Shown here: one piece after another, positions 6,928-14,238 of the stretch | How positions within the stretch are numbered: the first letter of the stretch is position 1 | Layout: each line of letters opens with the position of its first letter | Source of the DNA: Nocardia abscessus NBRC 100374 | GTDB lineage: Bacteria; Actinomycetota; Actinomycetes; Mycobacteriales; Mycobacteriaceae | Direction of reading: 5' to 3' | Length of the DNA: 36,313 bases | Assembly (NCBI RefSeq): GCF_000308455.1 | Contig: NZ_BAFP01000262.1 | Coordinates: 1 to 36,313, forward strand | The notes under the pieces: generated by a model | Seen by the model: the letters and a program-made list of their open reading frames with translations, nothing else | The model's database searches: none | Told to the model about the DNA's origin: nothing | Program-made: the position numbers and the translations under genes

Positions 6928-8083
6928 CGATGTAGAGGCGTTCCGCGCCGAGTTCGTCGAATTCCTCGACCGGAACCTGCCGCCGGAGGCCGCGGCGGGT
7001 GAGCGCCCGCGATCGACCGCCCATGTCCCGGAGTGGGCGCGGCAGTGGCAGCGGCTGCTGTTCGAGCACGGCTGGCTGGTGCCGGGCAACCCGCCGGAGT
7101 TCGGCGGCCGCAATGCCGGGATCCTGCAGCAATACGTGCACCGCGAGGAACTGGCCCGGCGGCGCGTCTACGAGAACTTCAATCCGCAAGGTGTCGGTAT
7201 CGTCGCCGCCTCCCTGATCACCTTCGGGACGCCGGAGCAGCGGCAGCGCTGGGCGGTACCGATCCTGCGCGGCGACCGCACCGCCGCCCTCGGGATGAGC
7301 GAGCCGGACGCGGGCTCGGATCTGGCGGGTCTGCGCACCCGGGCGGTGTTGCGCGGCGACCGTTTCGTCGTCGACGGGCACAAGATCTGGACCTCCGGTG
7401 CGCACGATGCCGATGTGCTGCTGGTGTTCGTGCGGACCGATCCCGACGCGCCGAAGCACCGCGGAATCTCGGCCCTGCTCATCCCCACCGATCTGGCCGG
7501 GGTGCGCTGCAGGCCGTTCGCCTCGGTCTGCGACCCGGCGGACCTCGATTTCAACGAGGTCTTCTTCACCGAGGTCGAGGTGCCCGCCGAGAACCTGGTG
7601 GGTGAGCTGCACAAGGGCTGGCGGGTCGCCAACGGGTCGCTCGGGCACGAGCGCACGCTGCTGTGGCTCAGCTTCGCGGATCGGCTGGATGGTCTGCTGG
7701 CCGATTTCCGGCCGGATACCGCCGTGGCCGCCGATCGCTACGCCGAGCTCGTCCTCGACGCGCACGCGCTGCGTCTGCTCGGATCGGACGCGCTGGCCAA
7801 GGCGGCGCGCGGTGAGGACGCCGGCCCGGGACTCTCGGTGCTCAAACTGCTGGGTTCCGAGGCCGTGCAACGCGGGTCCGAACATGCCTTGGCGGCCGCG
7901 GGGCCGAGCGGGCTGCCGCACCCCGACATCACGGCGCGGCACAGCGTGTTCAACCTGGAGGAGACCGCGCCGGGCTGGTTCGAGCGATTCGTGCGCAGCT
8001 TCGCGGGCACGATCGCGGGCGGCACGTCGGAGATCCAGCGCAACATCATCGCCGAACGCATCCTGGGTCTGCCCCGGCAGTGA
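6908..8083 (+). CDS. Acyl-CoA dehydrogenase, second subunit
   Basis: This is a 391-aa acyl-CoA dehydrogenase with a complete domain set: N-terminal helices, the middle beta domain with AALGMSEPDAGSDLAGL near residue 133 and GHKIWTSGAHDADVLLVFVR near 158, and the C-terminal GGTSEIQRNIIAERILG. The segment that in medium-chain enzymes reads IYEGT reads IAGGT here, so the classical catalytic Glu position is Gly. In heteromeric actinobacterial enzymes only one subunit usually supplies the base. The GTG at 6908 lies inside the end of the previous gene and is preceded by GAGGGAG. A strong hairpin follows the stop. The pair resembles FadE17/FadE18-type partners in arrangement; substrate unknown. Confidence 0.88.
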   Translation: MQLTFDDDVEAFRAEFVEFLDRNLPPEAAAGERPRSTAHVPEWARQWQRLLFEHGWLVPGNPPEFGGRNAGILQQYVHREELARRRVYENFNPQGVGIVAASLITFGTPEQRQRWAVPILRGDRTAALGMSEPDAGSDLAGLRTRAVLRGDRFVVDGHKIWTSGAHDADVLLVFVRTDPDAPKHRGISALLIPTDLAGVRCRPFASVCDPADLDFNEVFFTEVEVPAENLVGELHKGWRVANGSLGHERTLLWLSFADRLDGLLADFRPDTAVAADRYAELVLDAHALRLLGSDALAKAARGEDAGPGLSVLKLLGSEAVQRGSEHALAAAGPSGLPHPDITARHSVFNLEETAPGWFERFVRSFAGTIAGGTSEIQRNIIAERILGLPRQ

Positions 8084-8089
8084 CGGGCC

Positions 8090-8131
8090 CGCCGGTCGGT
8101 GGCCTCGACGCATGTCGGCCGCTGACCGGCG
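8090..8131. terminator. Bidirectional hairpin terminator
   Basis: CGCCGGTCGGTGGCC (8090-8104) and GGCCGCTGACCGGCG (8117-8131) pair along all 15 positions, two of them G-U wobbles, around a 12-base loop. It lies seven bases after the dehydrogenase stop, between convergent genes, and can end transcription from both directions. Confidence 0.65.
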
Positions 8132-8191
8132 AACCCGCCGCGCGCCCGCCCATTTCGTACCGACCGGACGGTGGACGGGCGCTCGTACGGC

Positions 8192-8383
8192 TCACTCGAT
8201 GAGCGAGATGGCCGCGCGCGGGCATTGCGCTATCGCGTCGCGCACGCGCGATTCGACGTCCGGGGTCACCTCCGGCTGCAGTACGTGCAGTTCGTCCTTG
8301 TCGTCCAGCTCGAACACCTCGGGGATGATGCCCATGCAGATGCCGTTGCTCTCGCAGGTGCGGTAATCGACCTCGATTCTCAT
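8192..8383 (-). CDS. [3Fe-4S]-type ferredoxin (Asn variant)
   Basis: This is a 63-aa single-cluster ferredoxin with Cys10, Cys16 and Cys54 (motif C-x5-C ... C-P). The position that would be the extra Cys in a [4Fe-4S] protein, residue 13, is Asn. Ferredoxins of this type usually pass electrons to cytochrome P450s. The ATG at 8383 follows GAAGAAGG. It is the last gene of the minus-strand unit nuoF-like - ferredoxin - ferredoxin, 100 bases after the previous gene. The partner may be the NuoF-like flavoprotein upstream or one of the two P450s. Confidence 0.85.
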   Translation of the reverse strand: MRIEVDYRTCESNGICMGIIPEVFELDDKDELHVLQPEVTPDVESRVRDAIAQCPRAAISLIE

Positions 8384-8483
8384 CGCGCCGCCTTCTTCTC
8401 GCAGTGGTGGTGGCCTACCGTGCGACATGCCGACGTCGCCGGTTCCGAGGTGTCGGTGCGCGCCGACGTCCTGCTGTGCTCGC

Positions 8484-8756
8484 TCATCGCGGCTGCTCCT
8501 GGCCGAGTGGCTCCGCCGCCGAGGCGGGCGCCGAAGTCGCCGGGGGAGGGTCGGTTTCGGGCTCGGGTAGGGCGATGATGGCGTGCACGGGGCAGTCCAG
8601 CAGCGCGCGCAGCACCCCGTCCTGGTCTGCCGCCGCCACGACGCCGGTCCCTTCCAGGGTCGCGTAGCCCCAGTCGTCGAGCGAGAAATGCGCGGGCGCG
8701 TGCTTGGCGCACAGGCCGAATCCGTCGCACAGCGTCCGATCGAGCCGAATTCTCAT
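8484..8756 (-). CDS. [3Fe-4S]-type ferredoxin (Phe variant) with Pro-rich tail
   Basis: This is a 90-aa ferredoxin with Cys10, Cys16 and Cys55 (TLCDGFGLCAKH ... LLDCPVHAI). Residue 13 is Phe. After the ferredoxin fold it carries an extra tail of about 25 residues, rich in Pro, Ala and Glu (ETDPPPATSAPASAAEP), not seen in the other three ferredoxins here. Its ATG overlaps the stop of the NuoF-like gene (ATGA at 8756-8753), so the two proteins are translationally coupled and probably work together as electron carrier and flavoprotein. Confidence 0.83.
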   Translation of the reverse strand: MRIRLDRTLCDGFGLCAKHAPAHFSLDDWGYATLEGTGVVAAADQDGVLRALLDCPVHAIIALPEPETDPPPATSAPASAAEPLGQEQPR

Positions 8757-10060
8757 GCCGGCATCACCGCTTCCACGTCGAACGGCCGGTCGGCCAGGTA
8801 GACACCGCAGGCGCAGGTGGAGCACCGGCCCTCGAGATGCGCCGTGACCTCCGCGGAGAATCGCGCCAGCAGCGTGGCAGCGGCGTTGGCCGCTCCGTCC
8901 AAGGTGCCGCAGGCGCCGCGTCCGCGCAGCACCACCGACCAGCGCTCCAGTCGTTCGATGTCCGCGGCGGTGGCCAGCCCGTCGCGCAGCGCGGTGGTCG
9001 CCGCCGCCATCGCCGCGGTGCCGTTGAAGCAGGATCCGCACTGGCCCGCGTTCTCGCGGTCGAAGTAGTTCAGCACGGCCGCCGCCACGGCGACCGGGCA
9101 CTCGCCGGTGAGCAACGAGATCGCCCCGCACCCCAGGCCGCTGCCGAGGCCGCGGATGGATTCGTGGTCCAACGTGGCCGTCAGCACCGCACGATCCACC
9201 ATGCCCCCGAAATAGCCGCCCAGCAGAGCGCCGCGGACTTCCTCGGGCGCCACGCCGTGCAAGGCGAGCACATCGGCGAACCGCGTGCCGTGCGGCAGCT
9301 CGTACAGCGCGGGCGGACGCCCGCCGCCGGCGACGGTGGCCAGGAAGGTGCCCGGCGACTGCGCGGTTCCCGCCTCTCGGAATGCCGCACCGCCGTACCG
9401 GTGGACGAACGGCAGATGCGCCAAGGTCTCCACGTTGCTGACCACCGTCGGCAGCCCGTCGACGCCTTGTTCGAACGGGCGCGGCGGCTTGTCCGAGGGC
9501 TTGGCCGGGCCACCGTTGATGGCACGCACCGCCGCGGTCTCCTCCCCGGCGACATAGGCCGGGGCCACGGTGACGAGTTCGATGGCGATCTCGCCGAGTC
9601 CGGCCGCGTCGAGTTCGGTCAGGGCGGCGTCGATCCGGCGCGCGGACCGCGGGTCCGAGACGTAGACGTAGGCGCGCCGCGCGCCGACGATTCCGGCCGC
9701 CAGCCGCACTCCGTCCAGGACGAGGTGCGGGCGGTGGCGCATCAGCCATTTGTCCTTGACCGAGGCGGGCTCGCCTTCTTCCCCGTTGGCCACGACCACG
9801 GTCTCGTTCCCGCGCAGCCCGGCTTCCCGGACGCCGCCCAGTTTGACCGCGATCGGGAACGCCGCGCCGCCGCGACCGAGCAATCCGCTGTGCCGGACCT
9901 GCGCCAGCACCGTGTCCACGGAGCCGAGCGCCCGGTAGCCACCGGCCGCGCGGTACGCGGCGAGGTCTTCGCCGTCGCCGTCCGCCCGCAGCAGGCGGGG
10001 CATACAGCCGGGCGCCGGGGCCACGGTGAGCCCGGTGACCGGCTCGACAGTTTCTTGCAT
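8753..10060 (-). CDS. Stand-alone NuoF-like (51-kDa subunit) flavin / iron-sulfur oxidoreductase
   Basis: This 435-aa protein resembles the NADH/FMN-binding 51-kDa subunit of complex I and of NAD-dependent hydrogenases and formate dehydrogenases. GRGGAAFP (62-69) and NGEEGEP (92-98) mark the FMN/NAD site. The C-terminal iron-sulfur domain reads AGQCGSCFNGT, where family members have C-x2-C-x2-C; the third Cys is replaced here (CGSCFNG), while the later Cys in RGRGACGTLDG is kept and an extra CSTCACG follows near the end. No other complex I genes are present. The ATG at 10060 follows GAGG. It overlaps the ferredoxin gene downstream. A role as NAD(P)H:ferredoxin oxidoreductase, feeding or draining the ferredoxins, is the best inference. 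Confidence 0.78.
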   Translation of the reverse strand: MQETVEPVTGLTVAPAPGCMPRLLRADGDGEDLAAYRAAGGYRALGSVDTVLAQVRHSGLLGRGGAAFPIAVKLGGVREAGLRGNETVVVANGEEGEPASVKDKWLMRHRPHLVLDGVRLAAGIVGARRAYVYVSDPRSARRIDAALTELDAAGLGEIAIELVTVAPAYVAGEETAAVRAINGGPAKPSDKPPRPFEQGVDGLPTVVSNVETLAHLPFVHRYGGAAFREAGTAQSPGTFLATVAGGGRPPALYELPHGTRFADVLALHGVAPEEVRGALLGGYFGGMVDRAVLTATLDHESIRGLGSGLGCGAISLLTGECPVAVAAAVLNYFDRENAGQCGSCFNGTAAMAAATTALRDGLATAADIERLERWSVVLRGRGACGTLDGAANAAATLLARFSAEVTAHLEGRCSTCACGVYLADRPFDVEAVMPA

Positions 10061-10095
10061 GGCAACCTCTTCTGGCTGATGGTGGATCGTGGACC

Positions 10096-10110
10096 GGAAC
10101 GGCGTTCTCC
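10096..10110. promoter_or_regulatory. Operator-like palindrome between the nuoF-like gene and the 10136 gene
   Basis: GGAACGGCGTTCTCC contains the perfect inverted repeat GAAC-GGC-GTTC. On the minus strand it reads AGAAC-GCC-GTTCC, one base off the AGAAY-N3-RTTCT element. It lies between divergent starts at 10060 and 10136 and could control both. Confidence 0.45.
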
Positions 10111-10135
10111 GATCGCGGCGGTTACGCTTGCGGAC

Positions 10136-10609
10136 ATGAGAACCGCGGTGCTGCGTATCAATGTCGACCCGGCCGGGCAGCTCACCGCGACGGAGCTGGC
10201 GGACGGAATGCGGGCATTGACCGCGCACGCCGCCTCGATTCCGGCCGAGACGCAGGACGACGATCTGGCGGGCAAGCCCGCCGCGCGGCGCGAAGTCCAA
10301 TTGCTGGTCGCGACAGACGATCCCGACGCTGCGGTGCGCGAGGCGGTGCGGGTGTGCGCCGCGGCGTTCGGCACCACCCCGGCGGCCGGTGTGGTGACCT
10401 TCGTCAGCCGCGGGACCGATGACGACGCGCACGGCGTCCTCGCCGGTTTCGGAGTGACCGGCGAGATCACCCGGGCGCAGGACGCCGACGGTTTCGACGT
10501 GGTATCGGTGACGCTGCGCGAATCCGATCTGGAACGGGTGCCCGAGAGCCGGATTCACACCGCCCTGGAGGCGTCGCTGAACTGCGAGGTCCGCATCCAC
10601 ACCCGGTGA
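10136..10609 (+). CDS. 157-aa protein of unknown function
   Basis: No domain is recognised. The protein looks soluble, with an N-terminal strand (MRTAVLRINVDPAG), a helix around 22-40, a charged loop ETQDDDLAGKPAARREV, a second strand-helix unit (VQLLVATDDPDAAVREAVRVCAAAFG), and a C-terminal half with VVTFVSRGTDDDAHGVLAGFGV. The two similar beta-alpha units suggest a ferredoxin-like or duplicated alpha/beta fold (inference). There is no signal peptide or membrane segment. The ATG at 10136 has only a weak upstream ribosome binding site. It is divergent from the NuoF-like gene across 75 bases with a shared palindrome, so it is probably co-regulated with that electron-transfer unit. Codon use is normal for the region, supporting a real gene. 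Confidence 0.68.
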   Translation: MRTAVLRINVDPAGQLTATELADGMRALTAHAASIPAETQDDDLAGKPAARREVQLLVATDDPDAAVREAVRVCAAAFGTTPAAGVVTFVSRGTDDDAHGVLAGFGVTGEITRAQDADGFDVVSVTLRESDLERVPESRIHTALEASLNCEVRIHTR

Positions 10610-10614
10610 GGGAC

Positions 10615-10650
10615 CCGGGCGGGCGCCGGACATCGAGCGCGCGGGCCCGG
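10615..10650. terminator. Possible bidirectional hairpin terminator
   Basis: CCGGGC (10615-10620) pairs with GCCCGG (10645-10650), then a 2x2 mismatch and a four-base inner stem with a 14-base loop. It lies between convergent stops at 10609 and 10654. The stem is weaker than the other hairpins in the window. Confidence 0.35.
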
Positions 10651-10653
10651 CCA

Positions 10654-11547
10654 TCAGCCGTCCAGGAACTTCAGGATCGCGGGCGCCGCCAGCACCCAGG
10701 TGTCGAACAAGTTGTAGTGGTTCACTTTTCCGCTCGCGCGATCCTCGACCGCGCGCTCCCAGGCGTCCTCCGGCCACGGCGGATCGATCAGCGTGGAGCC
10801 CTCGATCAGGCAGCTCACCTCGAGTGACGTGCGCTTCGGGTGGTCCAGGTCGCCCGCGCCGCCACGAATGATCAACGTGGGGACGCGGATGCGGTCGAAC
10901 ATCTCGTCGTCCACTCCGGGGATCGTCTGGCCCGGCTTCGGGACATAGGCGCCGAGCCACCGCAACGACAGCTTCACGAACTCGTCGCGGTCCAGGCCCA
11001 GCAGGCGCTGCTCATTGGCCGGATTCTGGGCGATCCGCTCGCGCCACTCCCGCATCCGGGGCAGACCCGCGACCCCGCTTCCACGCACGACCTGCAAGCT
11101 GGGCAGCACGTAATAGGCGCCCAGGTTGAACATCCCGTAGATGCCGCCGACGATATTCCACAGCACCAGTTTGGTTACCCGCTCGGGATAGAGCATCGCC
11201 GTCAGCATCGAGTCGCGGGCGCCGCCGGAGCCGCCCGCCAGCACGCACGGGCCCGCGTCCAGTGCGGAGAGCAGGCCGTCGAGCGTCTGCGCCCGCATGT
11301 GCGACTCCGTCGGCCCGTAGAACTGCACGTCGGAGGCGCCGCAGTTGGGGCGGTCCCACAGCAGCACCGAATATCCGCCTTCGACGAAGGCTTCGGCCAG
11401 CGGACGCAACCCGGGCACGTCCATGCCGAACCGGCCACCCGGCGTCAGGACGACGAGATCGCCGGAATCGCCGAGGATCTCGTAGACGACCTTGCCACCG
11501 TTGATCTCCACCGAGGACACGCGGGCCGCGCCGCTTTCGCTGTTCAC
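10654..11547 (-). CDS. Alpha/beta hydrolase
   Basis: This is a 297-aa alpha/beta-hydrolase-fold protein. The nucleophile elbow is GGSGGAR with Ser107. The usual His-Gly of the oxyanion loop is replaced by TPGGRFG near residue 35-41. A likely acid is in GGAGDLDHP near 235 and a His candidate in KVNHYNLFD near 277. The mutated oxyanion motif makes it a divergent member, so hydrolysis of an ester, lactone or C-C bond is possible but not certain. The GTG at 11547 begins nine bases after the Rieske gene stop and follows GAGG. It is the last gene of the minus-strand P450 operon. Confidence 0.75.
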   Translation of the reverse strand: MNSESGAARVSSVEINGGKVVYEILGDSGDLVVLTPGGRFGMDVPGLRPLAEAFVEGGYSVLLWDRPNCGASDVQFYGPTESHMRAQTLDGLLSALDAGPCVLAGGSGGARDSMLTAMLYPERVTKLVLWNIVGGIYGMFNLGAYYVLPSLQVVRGSGVAGLPRMREWRERIAQNPANEQRLLGLDRDEFVKLSLRWLGAYVPKPGQTIPGVDDEMFDRIRVPTLIIRGGAGDLDHPKRTSLEVSCLIEGSTLIDPPWPEDAWERAVEDRASGKVNHYNLFDTWVLAAPAILKFLDG

Positions 11548-11556
11548 GCGGGCGCC

Positions 11557-11949
11557 TCAGGCCATGACCACGACGTCGTCACCGACGATCCGGACCGGGT
11601 AGGTGCGAATGCTCCACTCGGGCTTCACCGCGGTGGTGCCGGTCGCCAGCTCGAAACCCCATTGGTGCCATGGGCAGTAGATGTATTCCTTGTCCCGCAC
11701 CATGACCGCGTCGCCGGGAACGGACTCGTCGACGACGGTGCGTCCGCGGGCCCGGCCCGCGCACAGCGGCCCGCCCTCGTGCGGACAGTAGTTCGCGATG
11801 GCGTAGAACGTTCCGTCGACGTTGTAGACGCCGACGCCGTGCCTGCCGATCGGCACCACCTTGGACGAGCCGGGCGGGATCTCGTCGACGGTCGCGACGA
11901 CGTGTTCGCGCCCCTGCGCCAGCCGTGGCGTCTCGGATTCGTCCGGCAC
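11557..11949 (-). CDS. Rieske [2Fe-2S] protein
   Basis: This is a 130-aa stand-alone Rieske protein. Cluster ligands are Cys55 and His57 (YCPHEGG) and Cys92 and His95 (YCPWHQWGF). The 34-residue spacing between the two motifs is longer than in classical Rieske ferredoxins and includes an acidic loop (TVVDESVPGD). There is no catalytic oxygenase domain, so it is an electron carrier or accessory subunit. The GTG at 11949 follows the stop of the upstream amidohydrolase without a gap (TGAGTG), so translation is coupled. It may serve the P450 or an unknown oxygenase; a complex with the neighbouring amidohydrolases is also possible. Confidence 0.87.
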   Translation of the reverse strand: MPDESETPRLAQGREHVVATVDEIPPGSSKVVPIGRHGVGVYNVDGTFYAIANYCPHEGGPLCAGRARGRTVVDESVPGDAVMVRDKEYIYCPWHQWGFELATGTTAVKPEWSIRTYPVRIVGDDVVVMA

Positions 11950-13095
11950 TCAGAACACCCGCCTCTGGCCGTCGATGGCGGGCACCGTTTCCGGCAAGTG
12001 ATAGGTCTCGATGCCGTTGCGGTACATCACTCGGTCGCGTGCGTGCTGCGGCAGGTGCTTGACCAGCCAGCGGGGATCGTCGAAGGTCCAGTGCGGATAG
12101 TCCGAGGAGTACAGCAGGATCTTGTCCGCCTCCATCCATTCGAACGCCCGGGTGAGTTCGGTCTTGTCCTCGGGATAGTCCAGCGGCTGGGTGGTGAACT
12201 TGATGTGCTGCTTGACGTACTCCGAGGGCTTGCGCCGAATTCCGGTCCACGACTTGCGCGCTTCGTAGACGGCGTCCATCCGCCACATCAGCGGCAGGAT
12301 CCAGGAGAAGGCGTGCTCCACGAACACGATCCGCAGGTCCGGGAATCGGTCGAACACCCCGTCGAAGATCAGGCTCATGATCTGGTTCGCCGCCAGCAGC
12401 GAATAGGTGACCATGAAGTCGTGGTTGTAGCTGGGGAATCCGACCGGCGGCATGGGCATCGTCTCGTATGCCCCGCGGCCGAGATGGCAGCTGACCACCA
12501 GATCGTGCTTGGTTGCGGTGGCCCAGATCGGGTCGTACTTCGGATCGCCCCAGGCCGGACGAGGTTCGGCCTTGATCAGGATCTGCACCATGTACGGGTG
12601 CCCGGCCCAGTGCTCGATCTCGCGGACCGCGCCCTGCGGGTCGTCGATGGCCGCGCAGATCGAGCCGCGCCAGCGCTGGTGCCAGTTGTTCTTCGGGTCC
12701 AGCCAGTGGTTGGCCTGCCAGTGGTTGATACCCGTCGCCAGCGCCTGAGTGGCTTCGGCGAGCCGGGTGGCCTTGACCGTCGGTTCCAGGATCGCGATGT
12801 CGGAGCCCGCCTCGACGATCAGCTGCCGGAAGGCCAGTTCCGGGTCACTGCCCGGGAATTCGCCGTCGGCGGGGAAGGTGTCCACCCGCATCGCGTAGGA
12901 GTGCGCGTAGTCGGGAGCGTCGTAGATGATCGTCTCGCCGACCCGGTGACTGAGGAAGTACGAGCTGCGGTACGGCTCGGGGATGTATTCCACGAGTTCC
13001 CGGCGTCGTGGCACGGGGTGCACGTCCGAGTCGACGACCCGGACGGCGACCTGCTCGGGCGCTGGAGTGGGGTGCTGCTGGTGGGCCAGCGTCAT
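11950..13095 (-). CDS. Amidohydrolase-2 family TIM-barrel enzyme (catalytic residues present)
   Basis: This is a 381-aa metal-dependent TIM-barrel protein of the Amidohydrolase-2 group, which includes ACMSD, gamma-resorcylate decarboxylase and LigW/LigJ-type enzymes acting on carboxylated or ring-opened aromatics. Expected site residues are visible: VDSDVHP at 21-27 (Asp24, His26), SCHLGRG with His204, FVEHAFSW with Glu260-His261, and SSDYPHW with Asp332. The ATG at 13095 follows AAGGGAGA. It sits directly after a paralogous gene (13117-14208) in which several of these residues are changed. A decarboxylase, hydrolase or hydratase acting on a ring-cleavage or carboxylated intermediate is the likely role. 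Confidence 0.82.
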   Translation of the reverse strand: MTLAHQQHPTPAPEQVAVRVVDSDVHPVPRRRELVEYIPEPYRSSYFLSHRVGETIIYDAPDYAHSYAMRVDTFPADGEFPGSDPELAFRQLIVEAGSDIAILEPTVKATRLAEATQALATGINHWQANHWLDPKNNWHQRWRGSICAAIDDPQGAVREIEHWAGHPYMVQILIKAEPRPAWGDPKYDPIWATATKHDLVVSCHLGRGAYETMPMPPVGFPSYNHDFMVTYSLLAANQIMSLIFDGVFDRFPDLRIVFVEHAFSWILPLMWRMDAVYEARKSWTGIRRKPSEYVKQHIKFTTQPLDYPEDKTELTRAFEWMEADKILLYSSDYPHWTFDDPRWLVKHLPQHARDRVMYRNGIETYHLPETVPAIDGQRRVF

Positions 13096-13116
13096 GGTCG
13101 TCTCCCTTCTTCGCGA

Positions 13117-14208
13117 CTAATCGGTGACCAGCTCGGCCGCGATGTCGATTCCGTAGAGCTGGGACGCGTTGCGCCAGCAGAGCTTCTCGCGCTGCCGCGC
13201 GGTGAGCGTGGACGGGAGCCCGTCGACGTCCCCGCAGTGCCAGTGCGGATAACTGGAGCCGAACATCACCATGTCCTCCTTGCCGGTGAAACCGAGCCAC
13301 TCGGCGGCGAATTCGGTGTCGCCGGGTCCGTCGAGGCTGCCCTGGACGAAGAACACGTGACCGGGCAGGTAGTCGCTGGGCATCCGCGGTGACCAGGGCG
13401 TCTGCTCCAGGTGCGGCCTGCCGAAGGTGTCCATCCGCCAGGTGAAGGGGGTCAGCAGGTCGGCCGCGCCGTCGGCCCAGACGAACCGCAACGACGGCAT
13501 TCGCTCGAACACGCCTTCGGCGATCATGTTCATCAGGTGGTAGACGTAGTTCAGCGACATGAACCCGAGGTACTGCTCGTAGGTCCGGGTGTGCCCGGAC
13601 GGCGTGGGCGGGAAGCCGATGCTCTCGCCGGTCTCGATGTGCGCCGCCACCGGCAGGCCGGCCTCGGCCGCTGCCTCCCACAACGGCCAGAACTGCGGCT
13701 TGCCGTAGAGTTCGCGCGACTGCAAGGGGATACCGACCTGGACGACGCCGGGGTGGTCGGCCCACTTGCCGATCTCGCGCAGCGCCCCCGGGATGTCCTC
13801 GGGGTTCACCCGGATGGTGCCGCGATACCGGGAGGCGTACGCGCCGGCATCCAGCCACCGCGACACCATCATCTCGTTGTGCGCGGCCAGCATCGCGGTG
13901 GTCAGGTGCCGGTCCGGCAGGACGCCCCGGGTCATGGGATGCAGGATCGCGACGTCCACGCCACGCGTCTCGAACAGGTGCCCGCCGACCACGTCCGGGT
14001 CGGACCCCGGGTACCCGCGGCCGGGCCCCCTGGTGCCCTCGGCGTACTCCCCGCCCGGCGCGCCGTACCAATCCATCTCGGCGTCCGGGATGCCGCGGCT
14101 GGAGAACGGCTCGCGCAGGAAGCCGCGCATGTCCTTGTTCGAGGTGAAGAAGATGTGCACGCTGGCGTCGATGACGGGGGTGCTGATGCCGTCGGAAAGC
14201 GTTCTCAT
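13117..14208 (-). CDS. Amidohydrolase-2 family paralogue with altered metal-site residues
   Basis: This is a 363-aa protein with the same fold as its downstream neighbour, and recognisably aligned with it at WRMD, SPYPHW-like and barrel strands. At the positions where the neighbour has Asp24, His261 and Asp332, this protein has Ser16 (DASVHIF), Gly247 (WADGAAD) and Ser319 (GSSYPHW); His18 and His190 are kept. It may therefore be catalytically weak or inactive and act as a partner subunit, or use a changed mechanism. The ATG at 14208 follows GGGAGATATGGG. Intergenic distance to the paralogue is 21 bases. No frameshift or stop is present, so the gene is intact and kept under selection, not a decaying copy. 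Confidence 0.8.
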   Translation of the reverse strand: MRTLSDGISTPVIDASVHIFFTSNKDMRGFLREPFSSRGIPDAEMDWYGAPGGEYAEGTRGPGRGYPGSDPDVVGGHLFETRGVDVAILHPMTRGVLPDRHLTTAMLAAHNEMMVSRWLDAGAYASRYRGTIRVNPEDIPGALREIGKWADHPGVVQVGIPLQSRELYGKPQFWPLWEAAAEAGLPVAAHIETGESIGFPPTPSGHTRTYEQYLGFMSLNYVYHLMNMIAEGVFERMPSLRFVWADGAADLLTPFTWRMDTFGRPHLEQTPWSPRMPSDYLPGHVFFVQGSLDGPGDTEFAAEWLGFTGKEDMVMFGSSYPHWHCGDVDGLPSTLTARQREKLCWRNASQLYGIDIAAELVTD

Positions 14209-14238
14209 CCCATATCTCCCGGTGTGCGCAGGTACACG

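Noticed and set aside
10840..13392. 850-codon plus-strand open frame across the hydrolase, Rieske and amidohydrolase genes
   Set aside because: It covers several well-supported minus-strand genes and their junctions; the translation has no recognisable motif and no ribosome binding site.
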